This document shows, in pieces, positions 1 through 5,064 of a DNA stretch of 5,064 nt. Under the pieces are notes generated by a model that made no database searches, was not told where the DNA came from, and saw only the letters and a program-made list of their open reading frames with translations. The DNA is from CAVQFO01 sp963711725 (GTDB lineage Bacteria > Pseudomonadota > Gammaproteobacteria > Nitrococcales > Aquisalimonadaceae), in NCBI GenBank assembly GCA_963711725.1, contig CAVQFO010000012.1, positions 1 through 5,064 of the forward strand, written 5' to 3'. The translations under genes were made by a program, and so were the position numbers. The number at the start of each line of letters is the position of its first letter. The stretch's first letter is position 1.

Positions 1-3
1 TCC

Positions 4-35
4 AAAGGCCCCGCGGGTTTTCCCGCGGGACCTTT
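4..35. terminator. Terminator-like hairpin of an upstream gene
   Basis: Arms 4-17 and 22-35 pair over 13 of 14 positions (AAAGG/CCTTT outside, a CCCGCGGG-type core inside, one C-A mismatch at 9/30) around a TTTT loop. The stem is stable and lies before the first gene, as expected for an intrinsic terminator of a gene ending left of the window. There is no clear T run after the right arm, so orientation and strength are uncertain. Confidence 0.6.
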
Positions 36-78
36 GCCTGTTGCCTCGGGGGTGGCGGGCGAAATGCGTTATCCGCCC

Positions 79-84
79 TATAAT
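79..84 (+). promoter_or_regulatory. Perfect -10 box (TATAAT) directly before the hydrolase-LuxR start
   Basis: TATAAT matches the sigma-70 -10 consensus in all six positions. It sits in an A/T-rich island within otherwise GC-rich DNA. No good -35 hexamer lies 16-18 bases upstream (around 55-62 the sequence is G-rich), so an activator or other contacts may be needed. Transcription would start about seven bases downstream, at 90-92, almost on the ATG at 92. Confidence 0.5.
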
Positions 85-91
85 AGTATCC

Positions 92-1213
92 ATGCGACAA
101 CAGATCCGCTTCTGCCGGGGACCTGACGACGCCTCCATTGCCTATGCGGTATCCGGGCGCGGGGCGCCCGTGGTGCGTGTGGGCAACTGGCTGACCCACG
201 TCGAATACGATTGGCGCAGTCCGGTCCGCCGGCACTGGCTTGAGGCATTCAGCCGGGACCACACGCTGATCCGCTACGACCTGCGCGGCAGTGGCTTGTC
301 GGAACGGCGCCCGAAGACCCAGGGCCTGGAGGCCTGGGTCGAGGACCTGCGTGCAGTTTTCGACGATCTGGGCCTGAAGCGGGCGCCGATGCTGGCTTCC
401 TGCCAGGGCGGTGCCATATCCGTCGCCTTCGCCGCCCGCTATCCGGAGCGCGTCAGTCGCTTGATCCTGTTTGGGTCCTATGGTCGCGGCGGCTTGGCCC
501 GGGGAGGAGGCGGTTATACCGCCAACGAGGCGAATGCCCTGGCGCAAATGATCGAAGTGGGGTGGGGCAAGGATACCCCCGCATTTCGGGAGTTGTTCTG
601 CAAACTGCTGATGCCGGACGCGCCCCCCGCCTTTCTCGAGGCACTGGCCGAACTGCAGCGGCGGACCGCGCTGCCGAAGGAGGCGGTCCGGCTGTGGCGG
701 GCATTCCATGAGGTGGATGTCCTGGACGAAGCGGTCCGGGTGCGGGCGCCGACTCTGGTGTTCCATGTCCGCGGCGACGGCATGGTCCCCTTCGACGCGG
801 GTCTGCACCTGGCCTCCCTGATTCCCGGTGCTCGCTTCGTCCCCATCGAAGGTCGCAACCATATCCTGCGCGAAGACGAGCCCGGCTGGCGGGATTTCAG
901 CCAGCAGGCCCTGGAGTTCCTGGCCCAGGACGAGGCCGTGGTGCCGGCCCGCGCGTTCCCGGATCTCACGCCCCGGGAGCGGGCGGTGCTGGAACAGGTG
1001 GCGCGGGGCCTGACCAACGGGGAGATCGCCGAAGCGCTGTTCGTCACGCCGAAGACCGTTCGAAACTACATCTCCCGCGTCTTCGCCAAGCTCGGTGTGG
1101 GCAACCGCGCCCAGGCCATCGTCATGGCCCGGGAGGCGGGGCTGGGCCGCGCGCGGCGGCACGAAACCTCCGAGACATCCTCCGATACGGGACACCTGTC
1201 CCTAACCTCCTAG
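92..1213 (+). CDS. Alpha/beta-hydrolase fused to a LuxR-type HTH transcriptional regulator
   Basis: The predicted protein has 373 residues. Residues about 1-275 form an alpha/beta-hydrolase domain typical of LuxR-fused hydrolases: GNWLTHVEYDW near 31-41, RYDLRGSGLS near 61-70, the nucleophile elbow ASCQGG at 102-107, Asp229 in RGDGMVP and His257 in EGRNHIL. Residues about 291-350 are a LuxR/FixJ (GerE) DNA-binding domain (LTPRERAVLEQVARGLTNGE through KTVRNYI and KLGV). It is probably a cytoplasmic one-component regulator that senses a small molecule with the hydrolase domain; the ligand is unknown. The elbow has Cys104 where serine is usual, giving a possible Cys-Asp-His triad. I chose ATG 92 because homology begins there. 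An in-frame TTG at 41 would add 17 residues unlike the family. No Shine-Dalgarno precedes ATG 92. The last ~20 residues are a variable tail. It lies just upstream of osmC-mddA on the same strand and may regulate them (inference). Confidence 0.9.
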   Translation: MRQQIRFCRGPDDASIAYAVSGRGAPVVRVGNWLTHVEYDWRSPVRRHWLEAFSRDHTLIRYDLRGSGLSERRPKTQGLEAWVEDLRAVFDDLGLKRAPMLASCQGGAISVAFAARYPERVSRLILFGSYGRGGLARGGGGYTANEANALAQMIEVGWGKDTPAFRELFCKLLMPDAPPAFLEALAELQRRTALPKEAVRLWRAFHEVDVLDEAVRVRAPTLVFHVRGDGMVPFDAGLHLASLIPGARFVPIEGRNHILREDEPGWRDFSQQALEFLAQDEAVVPARAFPDLTPRERAVLEQVARGLTNGEIAEALFVTPKTVRNYISRVFAKLGVGNRAQAIVMAREAGLGRARRHETSETSSDTGHLSLTS

Positions 1214-1237
1214 AACCGACTCATCCTCGCCTCCCGA

Positions 1238-1258
1238 ATTGAGGTCTACCGCCTCAAT
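1238..1258. promoter_or_regulatory. Perfect inverted repeat upstream of osmC, candidate operator
   Basis: ATTGAGG (1238-1244) and CCTCAAT (1252-1258) are perfect inverted repeats separated by seven bases. It lies between the stop of the LuxR-type gene and the osmC start, with no T run after it, so an operator is as likely as a terminator. TTGAGG at 1239-1244 could be a weak -35 box, with only a poor -10 match (TCGCAT, 1262-1267). The LuxR-type protein encoded just upstream is the obvious candidate binder, but this is inference. Confidence 0.4.
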
Positions 1259-1302
1259 CCGTCGCATGGCCTTGCCCGTTAGCATCGTCCTTACCGTTGT
1301 GT

Positions 1303-1307
1303 AGGAG
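1303..1307 (+). promoter_or_regulatory. Ribosome binding site deciding the osmC start
   Basis: AGGAG lies immediately before an ATG at 1308 (no spacing) and nine bases before the in-frame ATG at 1317. Normal spacing favours 1317 as the true start. Confidence 0.65.
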
Positions 1308-1316
1308 ATGCAGACC

Positions 1317-1896
1317 ATGAGCGTTTCATCGGAAGCCTTGGTGCGCCGGCGGCAGGACCCGCTGCGCGCCCTTTACCGCACGGAACCGGCGGAAGCCTGG
1401 ATCACGGACCATGCCCGGGCCCGCCATTCGCCGCCGGACGACCCGTTTCACGGGACGGTCGCCATGGGCGCGACCGATACGCCGATCGGCATCGGCATTC
1501 ACAAGGCCGTGGGCGGTTACCACGACGCCCCCAACCCCGGCGACATCCTCTGTGCGGCCCTGGCCACCTGCCTGGCCAGCAGCATCCGCATGGTGGCGGA
1601 CCGGTCCGGGCTGCCCGTGCTGGACCTGGAGGTGGATGTGACCGCCGAGGTGGACGTGCGCGGGCGCGCTGATGGTGGACCGGGACGTGCCGGTGGCCTT
1701 CCAGCGCATGACCGCGCGGGTCTGGCTTATCGTGCCGCCGGGCGTGGATGACGCCTCCAAGGGCGTCCTGCGGGAGCGCGCGGCCCATTGCTGCGTGGTT
1801 CTGCAGACGCTGCGCGGCGGTGTGGAAGTGGAGGAAGACTGGGTGATTTGCGAGCCCGACAGCGACGAAGGGAGGACACGACCATGGGCGGTTTGA
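1317..1896 (+). pseudogene. OsmC/Ohr-family protein, one 1-base frameshift
   Basis: OsmC/Ohr proteins are small cytoplasmic thiol enzymes that reduce organic hydroperoxides with two cysteines; I recognise the family, not the exact subfamily. The first frame reads from ATG 1317 through GIGIHKAVGGYHDAPNPGD and ALATCLASS (Cys85, plus Cys79) to VDVRG near 1664. The second frame continues from about 1666 with ALMVDRDVPVAFQRM and AAHCCVVLQTLRGGVEVE (Cys158-Cys159) to TGA 1894-1896. One extra base in the GGG at 1662-1664 explains the switch: CGC GGC GCG CTG would read R-G-A-L and give 192 residues, a normal length. If left unrepaired, the first frame stops at 1751. Both cysteine regions survive and no other damage is visible, so sequencing error is likely. 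Without repair the second cysteine site would be lost. The 3' end overlaps the methyltransferase start by 13 bases, implying translational coupling. Confidence 0.8.
1871..1875 (+). promoter_or_regulatory. Shine-Dalgarno of mddA inside the osmC 3' end
   Basis: GGAGG stands eight bases before ATG 1884, an ideal spacing, and lies inside the last codons of osmC. It fixes the methyltransferase start at 1884 rather than an upstream in-frame ATG at 1788. Confidence 0.75.
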
Positions 1897-2663
1897 TTGG
1901 ATTGTTGTACGGCATCGCCAGCTATGCCTTGTTTTTGGTGACTTTTGTCTACTCGGTGGGTTTCATCGGCGACTTCGGTGTTCCCAAGACCATCGACTCG
2001 GGCGCCGGGGGTGACGTGATCACGGCGGTGATTATCGACCTGGCCCTGTTGACCCTTTTTGCTTTACAGCACAGCGTCATGGCGCGTCCGGCGTTCAAGC
2101 GGTGGTGGACCCGCTTCGTTCCGAAATCAGCCGAACGCAGCACCTACGTGCTGGCCGCCAGCCTGTGCCTGGCGCTGCTGCTGTGGCAGTGGCGGCCGTT
2201 GCCCGGGCAGGTCTGGTCCGTGCAAGGGCCAGCGGCGGATCTGTTATGGGCCTTGTACGCTCTGGGCTGGGTGCTGGTGCTGGTGTCCACGTTCCTGATC
2301 AGCCACGCCCACCTGTTCGGCCTGCAGCAGGTTTACAACCGGCTGCGGCGCCGGCCGCCGCAGGATCCGCCGTTTCAGATCAACGGCCTGTACCGCTACG
2401 TGCGCCACCCCATCATGCTGGGTTTCATTATCGTCTTCTGGAGCGCGCCGGAGATGAGTTGGAGCCGGCTGCTGTTCGCCGCGGCCTCCACCGGCTACAT
2501 CCTGGTAGCGCTGCAGTTCGAAGAGCACGACCTGATCGGCTTCTTCGGCGCCCGCTATCGGGCCTACAAGGTGCGGGTTCCCATGCTGATCCCGCGTTTC
2601 GGGCGATCGGCGCGGGAGGAGGATCTGGCCGGCGCGGAAACAGGGCGCAAGGTGCGATCCTGA
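1884..2663 (+). CDS. mddA: Methanethiol S-methyltransferase (MddA-type membrane methyltransferase)
   Basis: The predicted 259-residue integral membrane protein belongs to the isoprenylcysteine carboxyl methyltransferase/NnrU-like fold. Its sequence most resembles MddA, which uses S-adenosylmethionine to methylate methanethiol to dimethyl sulfide. Hydrophobic segments lie at about 3-29, 45-66, 87-103, 117-140 and 177-212. Family signatures are LGVPKTIDSG-like FGVPKTIDSG (31-40), QHSVMARPAFKRWWTRFVP (62-80), ERSTYVL (84-90), the SAM-binding GLYRYVRHP (168-176) and the C-terminal EEHDL (213-217) followed by FGARYRAYKVRVPMLIP (221-237). Length and motif order are normal and the frame is intact, in contrast to its neighbours. 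The start overlaps the osmC end and has a good Shine-Dalgarno. The substrate call rests on family resemblance; another thiol or small-molecule acceptor is possible. Confidence 0.85.
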   Translation: MGGLIGLLYGIASYALFLVTFVYSVGFIGDFGVPKTIDSGAGGDVITAVIIDLALLTLFALQHSVMARPAFKRWWTRFVPKSAERSTYVLAASLCLALLLWQWRPLPGQVWSVQGPAADLLWALYALGWVLVLVSTFLISHAHLFGLQQVYNRLRRRPPQDPPFQINGLYRYVRHPIMLGFIIVFWSAPEMSWSRLLFAAASTGYILVALQFEEHDLIGFFGARYRAYKVRVPMLIPRFGRSAREEDLAGAETGRKVRS

Positions 2664-2691
2664 AACGAGAGAGTTGAAGTCCGTCTGAGGT

Positions 2692-2732
2692 TGCCCCCCC
2701 CTCCCGGCGCGGAAGAGGGGGGCAGCCGTTTT
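2692..2732 (+). terminator. Intrinsic terminator after mddA, between convergent genes
   Basis: TGCCCCCC (2692-2699) pairs with GGGGGGCA (2717-2724), extended by a further C-G/T-A pair across a small bulge, with a roughly 11-base loop. A TTTT run follows at 2729-2732, giving a good plus-strand terminator 28 bases past the mddA stop. The same stem could stop minus-strand transcription from the aldo/keto reductase gene, but it lacks a T run on that side. Confidence 0.75.
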
Positions 2733-3727
2733 ACCGCGCTCGCTGTCCAGGAGTGCCATCTGGTGCTCGGCGTAGCGTTCGCCGGCGGCGGCGTCCCGCG
2801 GAACCACGCGCTCGATGGCGGCCAGGTCCTCCGAGGTCAGCTCCACTTGCAGGGCGCCCAGGGACTCCTCCAGGCGCGCCGGCCGTCGTGCCCCTACCAG
2901 AGGAACCACATCTTCGCCCCGCGACAGCACCCAGGCGATGGCGATCTGGGCGACGGTGGCGTTCTTTTGGCTGGCCACTGTCCGCAACGCTTCCACCAAC
3001 TCCAGGTTGTGTTTCAGATTGCCTTCCTGGAAGCGAGGACTGAAGCGGCGGAAATCGTTTTGGGGCAGGTCGCGATCGCCAGACCAGTGACCGCTGATCA
3101 GCCCGCGGGACAGCACGCCGTAGGCAGTGATCCCGATTCCCAGTTCCCGGGCGGTGGGTAGCACGTCCCGCTCCAGGCCTCGGGAGATCAGCGAATATTC
3201 AATCTGAAGATCGGCGATAGGGTGGACGGCGTTGGCCCGCCGCAGCGTTTCCGAGCCCGCCTCCGAAAGCCCGATATGGCGCACGTAGCCGGCTTCCACC
3301 ATCTCCGCGACGGCACCCACTGTATCCTCGATCGGCACCTTGGGATCAACCCGAGCGGGCCGGTAGATATCCACATAGTCCGTGCCTAGGCGTTTCAGTG
3401 TGTAGGCCAGCGCGGTCTTTACGGCCGCGGGCCGGTGTCCACGCCGACCCAGTTGCCGGCGGGGTCGCGCTGTGCGCCGAATTTGACGCTGATGAACACC
3501 TGATCCCGCGGCCGGTTCCGCAGTGCATCGCTGAAGCAGCATCTCGTTGTGGCCCATTCCGTAGAAGTCGCCGGTATCCAGCAGATTGATGCCGGCGTCC
3601 AGCGCGGCGTGGAGCGTGGCGATGCTTTCCTTGCGGTCCGTGCTTCCGTATAGATCTGACATCCCCATGCAGCCTAGGCCGAGGCGGATACCCGGGGGCC
3701 GTTCTTGCCCAGTGTGCGTGTGTCCAT
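2731..3727 (-). pseudogene. Aldo/keto reductase, interrupted by about four 1-base indels
   Basis: A cytoplasmic NAD(P)H-dependent aldo/keto reductase of the TIM-barrel superfamily. ATG at 3727-3725 follows an AAAGGAGA site and reads MDTRTLGKNGPRVSA. One missing C (near 3683-3684) then shifts the frame to LGLGCMGMSDLYG and DTGDFYGMGHNEMLL. One extra base (3530-3533) leads to ALRNRPRDQVFISVKFGA, and one missing C (3434-3435) returns to RPAAVKTALAYTLKRLGTDY through to LLDSERG. A fourth missing base (near 2734) would place TAA 2733-2731 right after the usual LDSERG end. Repaired, the protein has 332 residues, normal for the family. The catalytic Asp (DTGDFY), Tyr (FYG) and Lys (VKFG) are present, but the usual His of QHRVDP is replaced (YRPARVDP), as I recall from related proteins. 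It is divergent from the LysR-type gene, its likely regulator. Conservation between the breaks favours sequencing error over decay. Confidence 0.8.
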
Positions 3728-3732
3728 GGTCG

Positions 3733-3742
3733 TCTCTCCTTT
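3733..3742 (-). promoter_or_regulatory. Shine-Dalgarno of the aldo/keto reductase gene
   Basis: Read on the minus strand this stretch is CAAAGGAGA, a strong ribosome binding site seven bases before the ATG at 3727. It supports MDTRTLG as the true N-terminus rather than the longer upstream readings. Confidence 0.7.
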
Positions 3743-3835
3743 GCGATGAGTGAACCTGGAACAAAAGCGTAGACGGTTGCAAAATAAACAGGTAGATATA
3801 AGAAAATTATTCACTAATTGCATTAAATACACGTA
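3743..3835. promoter_or_regulatory. Divergent promoter/operator region of AKR and LysR-type genes
   Basis: This is by far the most AT-rich stretch of the window. It holds TTGCAA (3777-3782), TATAAG (3797-3802) and two neighbouring inverted repeats: AATTA-N5-TAATT (3805-3819) and CATTA-N8-TAATG (3821-3838), the second running into the LysR-type start codon. LysR-type proteins commonly bind A/T-rich dyads in such divergent regions to repress themselves and control the facing gene. Neither dyad is a clean T-N11-A box, and no -35/-10 pair has good spacing, so the exact sites are uncertain. Confidence 0.5.
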
Positions 3836-4762
3836 ATGACCGATACGGACGAAAGTTTGTTTCTGCGTGTCGTGGATGCGGGCAGCCTGCGCGCCGCCGC
3901 CGAGCAACTCGGCACCGATCCCTCCACTGTCAGCCGGCGCCTGGCGCGACTGGAGGCGCGGCTGGGCGTGAAACTGCTGCATCGCTCGACGCGGCGCTCG
4001 GTGGCAACGGACGCGGGCGCCGTTTACGCCGACGGCCTGCGCACGCTGGTGGAGCAGCGGGAGGCTCTGGAAGCCCGAGTCGCCGGGGGCTAGAGGGGTT
4101 CCCAGCGGTCGCCTTCGTGTTAGCGCTCCCGTGGATTTCGGCGCGCGGTTCGTGGCGCCCGTAATCGAACGGCTGAGTGCCGTTCGCGCCCGATCTGGAT
4201 GTGGAGCTGGCGCTGGGCAGCGGGTTCGTGGACCTGACGGAACAGGGCATGGACGTGGCGGTGAGGATCGGCCGGCTCTCGGATTCCGGCCTGGTGGCGC
4301 GTCCGCTGGGATGGGTTCCCCGGGTGCTGGTGGCGCGCCGGCTTATCTGACCCGACGCGGCGAACCGCGGAACCGGCCGATCTGGAAAATCACGATTTCG
4401 TTCTCTACAACCGGGCCAACATCGATCGGCCTATCGAGTTGACCTGGGGCCGCGCGGAGGGGACCGAGGCGTCGTATCTCGGGACGCATTGCGGTGAACA
4501 GCGTGACTGCGGGAATCGCGCTGGTAGAGGCAGGACTGGGCCTGCATCTCGGCCCCCTATGGGCGTACCAGGAGGCCATCGCCGCCGGCCGTGTGATACC
4601 CCTGCTGACGGCCTACCAGACGCCTGCTTACCCGCTCAACGCCATGTATCTGAAAACCCGTTATGTACCCGCAAAGATCCGGGTGTTTTTGGATCTGTTG
4701 GCCGCGCACATGCAGCAGGAGTCCGCTTTGCGGGAGGATGCGGTCACCTGCGGGTTACGTGA
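3836..4762 (+). pseudogene. LysR-family transcriptional regulator, interrupted by several 1-base indels
   Basis: The N-terminus (MTDTDESLFLRVVDAGSLRA, then AAEQLGTDPSTVSRRLARLE and LLHRSTRRS) is a LysR-type winged helix-turn-helix, residues about 6-60. The effector-binding domain follows in pieces across three frames: GVPSGRLRVSAPVDFGARF (about 4100-4150), DLDVELALGSGFVDLTEQG and VAVRIGRLSDSGLVARPLGW (4192-4320), PAYLTRRGEPR (4338-4370), ADLENHDFVLYNRANIDRP (4376-4432), and IAVNSVTAGIALVEAGLGL through RVFLDLLAAHMQQESALRED (4488-4740). Breaks fall at GGGGG 4085-4089 (extra G), 4180-4184 (two bases missing), 4338-4339, 4373-4374, near 4484-4487, and one near the end that would reach TGA 4760-4762. 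Repaired length would be about 309 residues, normal for the family. No Shine-Dalgarno precedes the ATG. It probably controls the divergent aldo/keto reductase gene. If left unrepaired, the frame ends at 4093, leaving only the DNA-binding part. Confidence 0.8.
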
Positions 4763-4854
4763 TAGGGGTGTCGGCGATGGGGCCTGGTCCCACTCTCCTC
4801 CGATCGGGCTGCCGCCCGGGGCAAGGCACTACCACCAAGGTTCGGCCGGAAAAT

Positions 4855-4879
4855 CCCCTTGCCGCACCCGGGTACGGGG
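4855..4879 (-). terminator. Possible weak terminator of the right-edge gene
   Basis: On the minus strand CCCC and GGGG enclose an almost perfect palindrome centred on ACCCGGGT (4862-4877 differs from full symmetry by one pair), followed by ATTTT. It lies 27 bases past the stop at 4906. The stem is imperfect, so this is a tentative call. Apart from it I see nothing in 4763-4905. Confidence 0.3.
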
Positions 4880-4905
4880 AAATCGATCAACGGTCTGTGC
4901 GGCGT

Positions 4906-5064
4906 TCAAACCGAACGGTCGAGGTCCCGCAGCCGGTCGCATTGGTCACGGCGGGCCGCGAGGCGGACGGGCAGCCCTTGGTGGACATGGCGCAGCCGTG
5001 GCACCCGCCGGCGGGCGCCGAGTCCCGCCCGGCGATGGCGTGCTTGATGCGGGCCGGCAGGATG
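4906..5064 (-). CDS. 3' end of an unidentified minus-strand gene (partial, probable frameshift)
   Basis: I do not recognise the product. From the window edge one minus-strand frame reads ILPARIKHAIAGRDSAP then AGGCHGCAMSTKG, with G or C at the third position of every codon. After about 4977 a neighbouring frame has the better coding profile (high GC at codon positions 1 and 3, about half at position 2) and reads LPVRLAARRDQCDRLRDLDR to a TGA at 4908-4906. One missing base in the run at 4975-4977 would join them, the same error type as elsewhere. If no shift is assumed, the first frame stops at 4887. The Cys-His-Gly-Cys motif could bind a metal or form a disulfide, but no family can be assigned. 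The gene is convergent with the LysR-type gene. Confidence 0.45.
   Translation of the reverse strand, partial: HPAGPHQARHRRAGLGARRRVPRLRHVHQGLPVRLAARRDQCDRLRDLDRSV

Noticed and set aside
41..91. TTG at 41 as start of the hydrolase-LuxR gene
   Set aside because: The extra 17 residues do not resemble the family, there is no ribosome binding site, and they would span the TATAAT promoter box.
514..1047. Long open frame on the minus strand opposite the hydrolase-LuxR gene
   Set aside because: It is rich in Arg, Ser and Ala, matches no family, and is a GC-rich shadow of the plus-strand gene.
1884..2663. NnrU or isoprenylcysteine carboxyl methyltransferase as the name for the membrane protein
   Set aside because: The fold is shared, but the KTIDSG, QHSVMARPAFKRWWTRFVP and ERSTYVL signatures resemble MddA-type methanethiol methyltransferases more closely.
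2691..3161. Plus-strand open frame of 156 residues opposite the aldo/keto reductase
   Set aside because: It begins inside the terminator hairpin and mirrors the well-conserved reductase C-terminus on the other strand.
4131..4442. Separate small gene starting with GTG at 4131
   Set aside because: It is partly the LysR effector domain in frame (VDFGARFVAPVIERL, PAYLTRRGEP) and partly out of frame, so it is a fragment of the broken LysR-type gene.
4859..5047. Plus-strand frame with an SRSRSRS stretch at the right edge
   Set aside because: The Arg/Ser-rich product and poor third-position GC indicate an antisense shadow of the minus-strand coding signal.

Overview
This is a GC-rich window with strongly G/C-ending codons and ordinary Shine-Dalgarno sites, which suggests a high-GC proteobacterium. 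I cannot place it further. The content is chromosomal accessory metabolism and regulation. I see no tRNA, rRNA, CRISPR array, transposase or integrase.

Layout, left to right. (1) A terminator-like hairpin at 4-35 belongs to something upstream. (2) A plus-strand gene (92-1213) encodes an alpha/beta-hydrolase fused to a C-terminal LuxR-type DNA-binding domain. A perfect TATAAT lies so close to its ATG that the mRNA may be leaderless. (3) A plus-strand OsmC-family gene (1317-1896), interrupted by one 1-base frameshift, overlaps (4) an intact membrane methyltransferase gene (1884-2663) of the methanethiol S-methyltransferase (MddA) type. (5) A strong hairpin at 2692-2724 separates it from (6) a convergent minus-strand aldo/keto reductase gene (2731-3727) broken by about four 1-base indels. 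(7) An AT-rich divergent promoter region (3728-3835) leads to (8) a plus-strand LysR-type regulator gene (3836-4762) broken by about seven 1-base indels. (9) The right edge holds the 3' end of an unidentified minus-strand gene (4906-5064).

How the genes may work together. OsmC plus MddA looks like a small translationally coupled unit for peroxide/thiol stress and for methylating methanethiol to dimethyl sulfide; the hydrolase-LuxR gene just upstream may regulate it. The aldo/keto reductase and the divergent LysR gene form a classic regulator/target pair. These links are inferred from gene order.

The most striking signal is technical or evolutionary. From about position 1660 onward nearly every gene except mddA carries single-base indels, mostly one base missing or added in a short G or C run, while the protein sequence on either side stays well conserved. 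This looks more like homopolymer sequencing error than old gene decay, and these genes are probably intact in the organism. I found no convincing new biological system. The most interesting biology is a Ser-to-Cys change at the nucleophile position of the LuxR-fused hydrolase and the OsmC-MddA coupling.
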